Assembly: GCA_016714495.1 (NCBI GenBank)
Contig: JADKDU010000011.1
Span: 1 to 64,000 of the forward strand
Reading direction: 5' to 3'
DNA length: 64,000 nt
Source of the DNA: Hyphomonadaceae bacterium
Lineage (GTDB): Bacteria > Pseudomonadota > Alphaproteobacteria > Caulobacterales > Hyphomonadaceae
The notes below the pieces were generated by a model, which was not told where the DNA came from, searched no databases, and saw nothing but the letters and a program-made list of their open reading frames with translations. The position numbers were made by a program, and so were the translations under genes. Below, one piece after another: positions 19,292 to 27,418 of this stretch (positions are counted from its first letter, which is position 1; every line of letters starts with the position of its first letter).

Positions 19292-20267
19292 TTATCCGCC
19301 TGAATAGCCGCCAATGACCGGTAATATCTCGCCGGTGATATACGACGACATCTGAGATGACGCGAGAAACACAAAGGCCGGCGCAATCTCTTCGGGTTGC
19401 GCCGGCCTTTTCATCGGCGTCTGCGATCCGAATTGGGCGACATCCTCGGCTTGCTTGTCTGCCGGATTGAGCGGCGTCCACACAGGCCCAGGCGCCACCG
19501 CATTCACACGAATGCCGCGCGGCAGAAGATGCGCCGGCAGCGAGCGCGTGAAGGCGTGGATGCCGCCCTTGGTCAGCGAGTAATCGAGCAGCGCCTTGTT
19601 TCCCTGCAACCCCGTGATCGATCCATTGTTGACGATGGCCGCGCCCGACCTCATGTGCGGTACGGCCTCCCGGCACATGTGGAACATGCCATAGAGGTTG
19701 GTCTTCAGCGTCCTGTCGAAATGCTCCTCCGTCAGGTCTTCGAACTTGTCTACGTGGAGCTGGAAGGCCTCATTGTTCACCAACACGTCGAGCCGCCCGA
19801 ACTTGTTCACGACTTCCGCAATTGCTTCCTTGCAGAACTGACGGCTCGTGATGTCACCCGAAATCAACAGCGCCTCTTTGCCTTCATCAGCGATTGCAAG
19901 GCGCGTCTGCTCCTCGTCCTCATGCTCCGCAAGATAGATGATCGCCACATCCGCGCCTTCACGCGCACACAGCACGGCTATAGATCGCCCGACACCGCTA
20001 TCGCCGCCTGTCACGATGGCGACCTTTCCTTCCAGCTTGCCTGACCCATTGTAGAAGGGCTCATCATACATCGGCTGGGGGTCGAGATCCTCTTCCGATC
20101 CCGGTTTTGGCTGGTGCTGCTTTGCGAAAGGCGGGACCGGATATTTCCGCGCGCCCGTCTGAGGCGCCTCCTCCTTCTGCGGAGGCTTGGGCTTGGCGTC
20201 GACTTCGGCCTGGATTTTCCGATGCGCCGCCGCCGTTTTTTTCAACCTGCATCTGCTTGTCCGCCAT
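19292..20267 (-). CDS. SDR family oxidoreductase with frame break in the N-terminal tail
   Basis: An NAD(P)-dependent short-chain dehydrogenase of the YhdF/YghA type with a Pro/Lys-rich N-terminal tail. The nucleotide-binding motif is VTGGDSGVGRSIA, the active site SITG followed by YSLTKGG, and the C-terminal region has AVAPGPVWTPLNP. Translation most likely starts at 20267 (MADKQMQVEK, with GGAG upstream). A run of seven A (20236-20242 on this strand) then puts the reading out of frame. With six A, the protein would continue TAAAHRKIQAEVDAKPKPP. The dehydrogenase domain itself is uninterrupted. It is convergent with the PQQ dehydrogenase, four bases apart. Confidence 0.84.
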
Positions 20268-20346
20268 CGCGCATCTCCGTCGGGGGACATCAGATCCCGA
20301 ACGGACAAGCGGCGCGGACGGTTCCGGATGCTTGTTTGAGGTGAAG

Positions 20347-20422
20347 TGGTGGGCGGTGACGGGATCGAACCGCCGACATCCTGCGTGTAAAGCAGGCGCT
20401 CTGCCAGCTGAGCTAACCGCCC
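20347..20422 (-). tRNA. tRNA-Val (anticodon UAC)
   Basis: The minus strand folds as a 76-base cloverleaf. The acceptor stem is GGGCGGT paired with ACCGCCC, the T arm holds GGTTCGATCC, and the anticodon stem is CTGC/GCAG with loop TTTACAC. The 3' CCA is encoded. The anticodon TAC reads valine GUA codons. Confidence 0.95.
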
Positions 20423-20469
20423 GAACTCTTCCTCCGGCCAATCTTCCAGCAGCGAGGATTGGCCCGAAA

Positions 20470-20547
20470 TGGTCGGAGCGGCGGGATTCGAACCCACGAC
20501 CCCTAGTCCCCCAGACTAGTGCGCTAACCGGGCTGCGCCACGCTCCG
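20470..20547 (-). tRNA. tRNA-Pro (anticodon GGG)
   Basis: The minus strand folds as a 78-base cloverleaf. The acceptor stem is CGGAGCG/CGCTCCG, the T arm contains GGTTCGAATCC, and the anticodon stem is CTAGT/ACTAG with loop CTGGGGG. The 3' CCA is encoded. Anticodon GGG reads proline CCC/CCU. It lies 47 bases upstream of tRNA-Val on the same strand, so both could be one transcript. Confidence 0.94.
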
Positions 20548-20620
20548 CCAATTCAGGAGCGCCCTTATAGGCGCCGACTTGCCCGGGGGCAACCGGCCCA
20601 ATGACGCTGGTTTTACAGGT

Positions 20621-21163
20621 CTAAGCCACAGCCCGGACGGCATCGAGCCGGGACTTGAGGTTGGTGAGGTCCGAAAGCAGCGACTCCAGCCGCGAGCGGG
20701 CAACAGTCGAAACCTGCAAGTCCGGCGCGCGGAAATCGCCCCGCTCGACCGCGTCGCGCACGGCATCCTGCAAATCGCGCACGGATGCGCCGGTTTCAGC
20801 CGGAACCATCATCTCATCAGCCCCATTCTCATCGACCCCGGCAGCCGCCCCCGGCTGTTCTCCGTTGTCGCCATCCAGAGCCTTAACAGCCCCGCGGATC
20901 GTCAATCCTTGAACGTGCAGCAGATTCTGCAACCGACGCAATAACTCCATGTCATCCGGCCGATAGAAGCGGCGACCATCGGGCCGCTTCATCGGACGAA
21001 GATTATCGAACTTTGTTTCCCAGAAGCGCAGCACATGGGTCTTGAGCCCGAGTTCCGCCGCGGCCTCGCCTATCGTGCGGAAGGCGTCAGCGGATTTGTC
21101 ACAGGCCTGGACCGACTCGGATTCCGACTCTGACGCCAGGACGGCCTGCGATGCGGGGTTCAT
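20621..21163 (-). CDS. MerR family transcriptional regulator
   Basis: A 180-residue regulator with an N-terminal MerR helix-turn-helix (FRTIGEAAAELGLKTHVLRFWETKF, about 28-52), then RPDGRRFYRPDDMELL and a winged segment. The C terminus is an Ala/Arg-rich predicted coil with no metal-binding Cys cluster. It is the last gene of the plsX-fabH-ihfA-merR run. Its start overlaps the ihfA stop (TAATG), so it is translationally coupled. This gene order is common in alphaproteobacteria; the regulator's target is unknown. Confidence 0.88.
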   Translation of the reverse strand: MNPASQAVLASESESESVQACDKSADAFRTIGEAAAELGLKTHVLRFWETKFDNLRPMKRPDGRRFYRPDDMELLRRLQNLLHVQGLTIRGAVKALDGDNGEQPGAAAGVDENGADEMMVPAETGASVRDLQDAVRDAVERGDFRAPDLQVSTVARSRLESLLSDLTNLKSRLDAVRAVA

Positions 21164-21474
21164 TAGTCTCTCCGGGCGGTCTGTGCTGCTTCAACCCTCT
21201 GCCGAAGAAGTGGAGAAGGTTTGAATGACACCACCCGTCTTGCCGAAATTGGAGCCTCTTCGCCGGTTTTTGGATTGCGACCGACACGTGCTTTTTTCCG
21301 ACGCACCACGAAATTGCCGAAGCGGGCGAACTTCACGTCCTCATCCCCCTCGAGTTCCACGCAGACCAGCTCAAGCACACGCTCGAGGAAGTTGCTTGAA
21401 TCCTGCTTGGTCAACCCGACCTTCTGGACGAGCCGATCAACGATGTCTGCGCGCGTAAGAGTATTCTCCGGCAC
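21163..21474 (-). CDS. ihfA: Integration host factor subunit alpha
   Basis: A 103-residue HU/IHF-family DNA-bending protein that works as a heterodimer with IhfB. The N terminus reads LTRADIVDRLVQKVGL, and the beta-arm carries the intercalating-proline region GRNPKTGEEAPISARRVVSFKPS (Pro at the NP of the arm tip). The length is normal. It is followed by merR with one base of overlap. About 100 bases separate it from fabH upstream, enough for its own promoter. Confidence 0.95.
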   Translation of the reverse strand: MPENTLTRADIVDRLVQKVGLTKQDSSNFLERVLELVCVELEGDEDVKFARFGNFVVRRKKARVGRNPKTGEEAPISARRVVSFKPSPLLRQRVEAAQTARRD

Positions 21475-21563
21475 CCAGCCTCTCCGTAGCGATAGGAAAG
21501 ACTAAACTGGTGCGATTCGGATGTTAAGGGGGCGTTCTCTTAAATCTCGAACAATTTCATTCG

Positions 21564-21578
21564 TTTACGAGATGTTAA
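21564..21578 (-). promoter_or_regulatory. Possible CtrA-like half-site pair upstream of ihfA
   Basis: The minus strand reads TTAA, seven bases, TAAA, one mismatch from the CtrA consensus TTAA-N7-TTAA. It lies about 90 bases upstream of the ihfA start, overlapping the end of fabH. AT-rich four-base motifs occur by chance, so this is only a candidate. Confidence 0.25.
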
Positions 21579-22549
21579 ATGCGGATGAGCGCAGAGCCCC
21601 AAGTGAGCCCGCCGCCGATCGCTTCGATCAACACAAGGTCACCCTGCTTGATGCGCCCGTCATCGGTCGCCGCCGCGAGCGCCAGCGGAACGGAAGCCGC
21701 CGATGTGTTGCCGTGATCAGCAACGGTCGACACCACCTTGTGGTCGTCGAGCCCTAGCCTTTCCGCAACGGCAGACAGGATGCGCTGGTTGGCCTGGTGC
21801 GGCACGAACCAGTCAATGTCCTTCACATCGATGCCGGCTTGCTGCGCTGCGGCTCTCACGCTTTCGGAGATCTTGCCGACCGCATGCTTGAACACCTGAT
21901 TGCCCACCATCCGCAGGTGACCAACCGTCTGGGTGGTCGATGGACCGCCATCGACATAAAGCAGTTCGCGGAACCTCCCGTCCGAGCGCAAGTGAATGCC
22001 CTTCACGCCCCGGTCGCCGGCTTTCGCCTTTTCCTGCCGCTCCAAAACGATGGCGCCCGCGCCGTCGCCGAACAGCACGCAGGTTGAACGATCAGACCAA
22101 TCGAGGATGCGAGAGAAGGTTTCGGCGCCGATCACCAGCGCCCGCTCGAACTGCCCCCGCACGAGAAAATTGTCGGCGGTCGCCACGGCGAACACGAAAC
22201 CGGAGCATACCGCCTGCAGGTCAAACGCCGCGCCCTGCGTGATGCCGAGCTTGTGCTGGATGACCGTAGCCGTTGCCGGGAACGTGTAGTCCGGCGTCGC
22301 CGTCGCCACCACGATCAGATCGATGTCGCCAGGCCCGACGCCCGCTGCGTTCATCGCCCGCGTCGCCGCGACCGTCCCGAGATCAGACGTCGTCTCGCCG
22401 TCAGCCGCGATGTGCCGTTTCTTGATGCCGGTGCGCGCGGTGATCCATTCATCGGTCGTATCAACCATTTTCGCCAGATCGTCGTTGGTCAGCACCCTTT
22501 CCGGGAGATAACCGCCAACACCGCGCACGACTGATACGTATTCTGTCAC
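21575..22549 (-). CDS. fabH: 3-oxoacyl-ACP synthase III (KAS III)
   Basis: FabH condenses acetyl-CoA with malonyl-ACP to start fatty-acid synthesis. The 324-residue protein shows the full catalytic triad: Cys115 in QAVCSGF, His251 in VPHQAN and Asn281 in GNTSAAS. The length matches the family. It follows plsX by 14 bases and precedes ihfA, the standard alphaproteobacterial lipid/ihfA operon. Confidence 0.97.
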   Translation of the reverse strand: MTEYVSVVRGVGGYLPERVLTNDDLAKMVDTTDEWITARTGIKKRHIAADGETTSDLGTVAATRAMNAAGVGPGDIDLIVVATATPDYTFPATATVIQHKLGITQGAAFDLQAVCSGFVFAVATADNFLVRGQFERALVIGAETFSRILDWSDRSTCVLFGDGAGAIVLERQEKAKAGDRGVKGIHLRSDGRFRELLYVDGGPSTTQTVGHLRMVGNQVFKHAVGKISESVRAAAQQAGIDVKDIDWFVPHQANQRILSAVAERLGLDDHKVVSTVADHGNTSAASVPLALAAATDDGRIKQGDLVLIEAIGGGLTWGSALIRI

Positions 22550-22563
22550 TCAAACGCCTCGTA

Positions 22564-23631
22564 CTACTTGGCCGTTTCCTGCGTCGCCGCGGCCAACGCA
22601 GCGCCAGCGGCGATGCTGGCCGCCAACCGCTTCAGGTTATCCTCGACTTCCGTACGGAAATGGCTCTCGCCCATACCGGCGGCAACCGAGATCGCCTGCT
22701 CGAAGCCCACGGAATCCGTGCCGCCATGGCTTTTCACCACAACGCCATTGAGACCAAGGAAAACCGCGCCATTGACCTTCCGTGGATCAAGCCGCGCACT
22801 GAATTTCTTCAGAGCCGGCATCGCCAGAAATGCGCCAAGCATTGCCAGCGGCCCAGACTTAAAGGCTTCCCGCAGCATGTCCGACATCATCTTTGCGATG
22901 CCCTCGGCGGTCTTCAGCGCGACGTTGCCAGTGAACCCGTCAGCCACCACCACATCGACATCGCCGAAGCCGATCTTGTCCGCTTCGATATAGCCGCGGA
23001 AATCCATCGGTAGATTGCTCGAGCGAATGAGCCGCGCCGCCTCGCGGATCGACTCATGTCCCTTGAGCTCTTCCGATCCGATATTCAGCAGCGCCACGCG
23101 CGGGTTCGCCACACCGTTCACCACACGCGCAAACGCCTGGCCCATGATCGCGAACTCGACCAGCTGCTCGGCCGTCGCGGCGATATCCGCACCAAGGTCC
23201 AGCATGGCGCAAACGCCATTGCGCGTCGGCCAGCTCGCCGCCAGCGCCGGGCGCTCCACGCCCTCGGCCTTCTTCAATATCAGCATCGACTGGCCCATCA
23301 GGGCGCCCGTATTGCCGGCCGAAACCGCCGCGATGGCCTCGCCAGTCTTGACCGCTTCAATGGCGTTCCACATCGACGATCCCTTGCCGCGCCGGACAGC
23401 GTCCGCGGGCTTCGCGTCCATCGAGATCATCTTGTCGGTATGGCGGATCGTGGTGCGCGACGCAGCCGCCGGCGCATTGGCCAGCAGAGCCTTCAGCTGG
23501 GTCTCGTCGCCATGCAGCAGGAATTGCAGGTCGGCGCGACGCTGGGCGAAGCGCTCAAGGCCCTCAACAACGATCCGGGGCGCGTGGTCACCGCCCATCC
23601 CGTCGATGGAAATGATCTTGCCGTTCGCCAT
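22564..23631 (-). CDS. plsX: Phosphate acyltransferase PlsX
   Basis: PlsX makes acyl-phosphate from acyl-ACP for phospholipid synthesis. The 355-residue protein starts ISIDGMGGDHAP and carries AVSAGNTGALM and ADGFTGNVALK, all signature segments of the family. It is the first gene of the plsX-fabH-ihfA-merR operon. The 164 bases upstream of it hold no DUF177 (YceD) gene, which usually sits there in relatives. Confidence 0.96.
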   Translation of the reverse strand: MANGKIISIDGMGGDHAPRIVVEGLERFAQRRADLQFLLHGDETQLKALLANAPAAASRTTIRHTDKMISMDAKPADAVRRGKGSSMWNAIEAVKTGEAIAAVSAGNTGALMGQSMLILKKAEGVERPALAASWPTRNGVCAMLDLGADIAATAEQLVEFAIMGQAFARVVNGVANPRVALLNIGSEELKGHESIREAARLIRSSNLPMDFRGYIEADKIGFGDVDVVVADGFTGNVALKTAEGIAKMMSDMLREAFKSGPLAMLGAFLAMPALKKFSARLDPRKVNGAVFLGLNGVVVKSHGGTDSVGFEQAISVAAGMGESHFRTEVEDNLKRLAASIAAGAALAAATQETAK

Positions 23632-23795
23632 GTCCGCCGAAAAGCTCCAGCATGGCGATTACCGAGCGGAATCAACCCGGTCCAGCCCATGATTCAAGGG
23701 TCTAATAGCACGAGCGCCGGGAGGTAACAGGCCCCGGCCTTCCCGTCGCTGCGTCAAGGTAAGCCAATGGATTCACGCCGGAAATAGACGCCCGC

Positions 23796-24320
23796 CTAGG
23801 CCAGCCGTGGCCAGTTGACCTCACCCGACATGACTTGCTCGTCGGTGTGACGCTTCAATGTCGCCTCGACGAGCCTGACATACCGCCCGAACCGGTCCAT
23901 TTCCGTGTCGGCCAGACCGAGATTCCGCACCAGCGAGTGCTGGAGATCTATCTCATCGCCTTGCCTGGCCAGCGCCTCGTCATAGGCTTTGGCCCTGCCA
24001 TAGAAGGCCTCGCCCATCTTGCGGATCTTCTTCCCGACGGTGAGGTCGCCCGTGCCGATATCGCGCAGCGCCTCGTCGAATCCCTCGAACAGGGCGTCGA
24101 ACACGTCCTGCGATAGCGCCTTGCCCGCCGCCCCTGCCGTCCGTAACCGCCGAAACATCAGCGCTGCATGAAGCGAGGTCATCTCGAACCGGCCGGAGAA
24201 ATTGTCGCGGGCGCCGCCCTCATAGTAGAAATCAGGTCGCAGGGCCTGCTCCTGGATCGACCGGTGCAGGCGGTCCACCGCCCAGCGGTTCTTTTTCGAT
24301 TGAAACCAGCCCAGCGCCAT
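23796..24320 (-). CDS. Ubiquinol-cytochrome c chaperone family protein (CBP3-like)
   Basis: A 174-residue homolog of the CBP3 assembly factor for cytochrome bc1. Family segments visible are HRSIQEQALRPDFY near the start, SGRFEMTSLHAALMFRRLR (about 42-60) and FDALFEGFDEALRDIGTGDLTVGKKIRKMGEAFYGRAKAYD. It is divergent from bamE, the arrangement usual in alphaproteobacteria, and lies upstream of plsX on the same strand. Confidence 0.9.
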   Translation of the reverse strand: MALGWFQSKKNRWAVDRLHRSIQEQALRPDFYYEGGARDNFSGRFEMTSLHAALMFRRLRTAGAAGKALSQDVFDALFEGFDEALRDIGTGDLTVGKKIRKMGEAFYGRAKAYDEALARQGDEIDLQHSLVRNLGLADTEMDRFGRYVRLVEATLKRHTDEQVMSGEVNWPRLA

Positions 24321-24504
24321 GCCTGCCCTCTGGATCCGCCAGTCGCGGACCTCTCCCTGAGGCGCGGGACACTAGCAGGCTTCCCGAGTCTGGGAAGGCG
24401 CCCGCGCGCGGCGAGTTTTGCCCAAAAAAAGACCTGATGTCCCCCAGCCTTGCCAAGCTAGCTGGCCTGCCTGTAGCTAGCCGCAAGTACCCGGAGTTTC
24501 CGCT

Positions 24505-25035
24505 ATGGCCATGCGCCACCTCGCACTTGCTGGCATCGCCGCCGCCGCCCTTGCCGGCGCTGGCTGCACGGCAACGCGCGACTTTCACGGCTTCGTGCCA
24601 GACCAGGCGCTTCCGGAAGATGTGAAGCCCGCTGTCGATACACGATCCACCGTCCTCGCGCGCCTCGGGACGCCCTCGACCGCGTCACTCTTCGACACAC
24701 CCGGCGTGCAGGGCAAACCCGCCGTCGGAAAAGAAAAACTATGGGTCTACATGTCGTCCACGCGCGAGCGTTTGGCCTTCTATTATCCGAAAGTCGTCCA
24801 GCGCCACATCATTGCGGTCCAGTTCGACGAGGATGACGTCGTATCCGACGTGCTCATCTACGACACCGAGGATGGCCGCGTGATCGACTACAACTCGCGC
24901 GTCACGCCCACGCGCGGCCGCGAACTCGGCATCCTGGAACAACTGTTCGGAACGCTCGGTAGCCTGCGCAACCAGCTTCCCGGCATGGAACAGGACAATC
25001 GCCAGCCGGGCGACAACCCCGGCCGCAACAACTAG
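24505..25035 (+). CDS. bamE: Outer-membrane assembly factor BamE (SmpA/OmlA)
   Basis: BamE is a lipoprotein of the BAM complex that inserts beta-barrel proteins. The signal peptide ends in a lipobox LAGAGC (acylated Cys about 21). The SmpA/OmlA domain follows (STVLARLGTPSTASLFD, KLWVYMSS, IAVQFDEDDVVSDV), then an Asn/Pro-rich tail. The 176-residue length fits. It is transcribed away from the bc1 chaperone gene across a shared 184-base region. Confidence 0.92.
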   Translation: MAMRHLALAGIAAAALAGAGCTATRDFHGFVPDQALPEDVKPAVDTRSTVLARLGTPSTASLFDTPGVQGKPAVGKEKLWVYMSSTRERLAFYYPKVVQRHIIAVQFDEDDVVSDVLIYDTEDGRVIDYNSRVTPTRGRELGILEQLFGTLGSLRNQLPGMEQDNRQPGDNPGRNN

Positions 25036-25039
25036 AGCT

Positions 25040-25486
25040 TCAGTTCCTGGTAAGCTGGCTTGCGACCTGTGTGAATGTCATCGTCACCAGCGCATCCTTT
25101 TCGCCGAGGACCTCGTTCGCCGCTTTCAGGCATTCAGCTGCGGCGAGTTTCTCGTCCAGCTTCTTGTAGTCGTCCTTTACGTTGAAGCTTACCTTGTGCG
25201 AGGCCCGCACGATGGCGTCGCGAATGAAGTGCTGCTGCTCGCGATACTTCCACACGTCCTTGCCCGGCCCGGCCAGCAGGCGCGCGCTGATGAACAGGTA
25301 GTTCCGCAGCTTCAGCTTCTCGTCGAAGATCGGGAAGACAAGGCCGCCCATGTCGATCGAACGCGCAACTTCCGCTTCATCCGGCGCGCCCGGCGCCGCA
25401 TGCTCCTGCGCCATGGCGGATGGGAACGCCGCGATCACGGCGGCAACCGAAACGGCAGTCAGCAATTCACGACGGGAAAAGCGCAT
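25040..25486 (-). CDS. Secreted hypothetical protein, possibly FliL-like
   Basis: A 148-residue protein with an N-terminal export signal (MRFSRRELLTAVSVAAVIAAFPSAMA; RR is present but the twin-Arg motif is imperfect). The mature part has VFPIFDEKLKLRNYLFISARLL, a helix rich in basic residues (IRDAIVRASHKV) and a terminal strand ALVTMTFTQVASQ. This order is reminiscent of the FliL periplasmic domain, but similarity by eye is weak. It follows thiL on the same strand and converges on bamE. Confidence 0.6.
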   Translation of the reverse strand: MRFSRRELLTAVSVAAVIAAFPSAMAQEHAAPGAPDEAEVARSIDMGGLVFPIFDEKLKLRNYLFISARLLAGPGKDVWKYREQQHFIRDAIVRASHKVSFNVKDDYKKLDEKLAAAECLKAANEVLGEKDALVTMTFTQVASQLTRN

Positions 25487-25521
25487 TCCCCTAGCCTGCC
25501 GTTGAATGGTTTAGGCCTCGT

Positions 25522-26487
25522 TTACGCTTCTGCCGAACGCGAAAAGTGTTTCCAGCCAGCCTTATCGAACGTCATGTCCGCGCCTGACGCATCCAGCACC
25601 TTCACGCCAGCACTCTGTTCCACCGTCCCGATCCGCGTCACGATTTGCCCCGTACGCGCGATAGCATCCCGGGCAGAGGCCGGCGCAGCAAACAGCGTCT
25701 GGTAATCGTCGCCGCCCGTAAGCAATGCCTGAAGCGAAACCTGCTCATTGGTTACATAGAAGTTCGCAGCAGGGCTCAGCGGCACATCCGCGCTACGGAT
25801 CACCAGCCGCACGCCGGACGCCTCGGCCACATGGCCAGCATCCGCGACAAGTCCATCCGAGACATCAATTGATCCCGTCGCATACGTCGCCACGAGATCA
25901 GCGAACGCCAGCCGGGGCGGTTCCGGCACGCGATAGCGCGAGACCAGCAGGTTGCTCGCCTCGGCCGACAGATTCCCAAGCACGCCCGTCGCCGCCATCA
26001 GCCCAAGCGCACCATCGCCGATCGTCCCGCTGACCCAGACATCGTCGCCAGGCTGCGCCCCAGATCTGCGCACCGGCCCCCGCTCGCCTACGCGCCCCAG
26101 CAAGGTCAGCGACAACGTCAGGGGCCCGTCTGTCGATGTCGTGTCCCCGCCGACCAGATGCGCGCCCCACCGCGCCAGATCAGCGCCGAGCGCTCGCGAA
26201 AAATCGCCAAGCTGCTCGTGCGCCCGCCCCTTCGGCCACACCAGCGCCAGCAGTGCGGCATCCGGCCTGCCGCCCTTGGCGATGATGTCAGAGACATTCA
26301 CCCGAACGAGCTTCTGCGCTACGGTCGCGATCGGGTCATTCGACAGGAAGTGCACGCCCTCGACGATCGCATCCTTGGTCGCGATCAAGCCAGGCGCGAT
26401 CTCGGCCACATCGTCGCGCAATCCGTCCGCGCCGGGCGAACCAGCCAGTGGTGCAAAATATCTGCGGATGAGATCGAACTCATCCAT
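25522..26487 (-). CDS. thiL: Thiamine-monophosphate kinase
   Basis: ThiL phosphorylates thiamine monophosphate to the active diphosphate. The 321-residue protein has the PurM-like ATP-binding fold, with DDVAEIAPGLIATKDAIVEGVHF, NVSDIIAKGG, VGGDTTSTDGPL and IDVSDGLVADAGH in order. It sits five bases after nusB in the rib-nusB-thiL operon, a very conserved arrangement. Confidence 0.95.
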   Translation of the reverse strand: MDEFDLIRRYFAPLAGSPGADGLRDDVAEIAPGLIATKDAIVEGVHFLSNDPIATVAQKLVRVNVSDIIAKGGRPDAALLALVWPKGRAHEQLGDFSRALGADLARWGAHLVGGDTTSTDGPLTLSLTLLGRVGERGPVRRSGAQPGDDVWVSGTIGDGALGLMAATGVLGNLSAEASNLLVSRYRVPEPPRLAFADLVATYATGSIDVSDGLVADAGHVAEASGVRLVIRSADVPLSPAANFYVTNEQVSLQALLTGGDDYQTLFAAPASARDAIARTGQIVTRIGTVEQSAGVKVLDASGADMTFDKAGWKHFSRSAEA

Positions 26488-26492
26488 GGCGA

Positions 26493-26969
26493 TCAGGCCG
26501 AACGAATATCGCGCGACACCGCATCCAGCAGGCCGTTGATGAATTTCGGTTCCGCCCCCTCGAAGAAGGCGTGCGCGATGGACACGTATTCATCGAGAAT
26601 GATCTGCGACGGCAGACTGATCTCCGCGATCAGTTCATAGACGCCTGCTCGCAGGATCGCGCGCGACGTTGCATCCAGTCGCTCGATCTTCCAGCCCGTC
26701 GCCAACCGCCTCATGATCGCACTGTCGATCACTTCCTGCCGCTCGACGGTCCCGTCGACAATCGCCTTGAAGATATCCGGATCGGCTTCTTCAACCGGCT
26801 CGCCCTCGTCATTGAGCCCCAGCCGGTCTTCCATGAAATCCGCGATCACCGAACGCGCCGACTGCTCGGTCTGCTCCATCTGGTAAAGCGCCTGCACAGC
26901 CGCGAGCCGGGCGCCCGCGCGACGCGCCGCCAGCAGCTTGCGTTCAGCATCAGCAGAAGGCGCGGTCAT
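26493..26969 (-). CDS. nusB: Transcription antitermination factor NusB
   Basis: NusB with NusE binds boxA RNA and supports antitermination on rRNA operons. The 158-residue helical protein shows RRAGARLAAVQALYQMEQT at the start and ILRAGVYELIAEISLPSQIILDEYVSIAHAFF near the end, both standard for the family. Its ATG overlaps the stop of ribH by four bases. Confidence 0.95.
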   Translation of the reverse strand: MTAPSADAERKLLAARRAGARLAAVQALYQMEQTEQSARSVIADFMEDRLGLNDEGEPVEEADPDIFKAIVDGTVERQEVIDSAIMRRLATGWKIERLDATSRAILRAGVYELIAEISLPSQIILDEYVSIAHAFFEGAEPKFINGLLDAVSRDIRSA

Positions 26970-27415
26970 TCATCACCTTCGGCAAGCCGGGTGAAGCGAT
27001 AGGATAGCCCCACCATCCGCAGCACGGCCGCCACAACCTCGGCGCCCTTGTTCTTACCTTTGCGGTCAGCGCGCACTTTCGCCTGCTCTTCGTTCTCGAC
27101 CGTCAGCACGCCGAAACCCAGCGGCACGCCCGAGATCGACAACTCCATCAATCCCCGCGCCACATGATTGGTGATGAGATCATAGTGGCTCGTCTCGCCG
27201 CGGATCACGCAGCCAAGCGCCACGAACCCATCCCACTCGCCCGTCTGCGCCGCCATGGAGATCGCGCCTGGAATCTCGAATGCGCCCGGCACTTCGAGAA
27301 ATTCATGCGTCGCGCCGACTTTCTCCAGCCCCTCGATGACAGACGCCTCCAGCTCTGCCGCGATATGAGCGTAGTAGCGGGACGTCACGATCAGGATGCG
27401 TGGTGCGTGCGCCAA
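26966..27415 (-). CDS. ribH: 6,7-dimethyl-8-ribityllumazine synthase
   Basis: RibH condenses dihydroxybutanone phosphate with the ribitylamino-uracil in riboflavin synthesis. The 149-residue protein has VTSRYYAHIAAELEASV, the substrate loop EVPGAFEIPGAI, GCVIRGETSHYD and the His/Arg region of the family. It lies three bases after ribB and overlaps nusB by four bases. Confidence 0.95.
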   Translation of the reverse strand: MAHAPRILIVTSRYYAHIAAELEASVIEGLEKVGATHEFLEVPGAFEIPGAISMAAQTGEWDGFVALGCVIRGETSHYDLITNHVARGLMELSISGVPLGFGVLTVENEEQAKVRADRKGKNKGAEVVAAVLRMVGLSYRFTRLAEGDE

Positions 27416-27418
27416 GGC

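Noticed and set aside
20344..20497. N-terminal extension of the SDR reading through the tRNA genes
   Set aside because: The extension is translated tRNA sequence; the true start is at 20267 with a ribosome-binding site.
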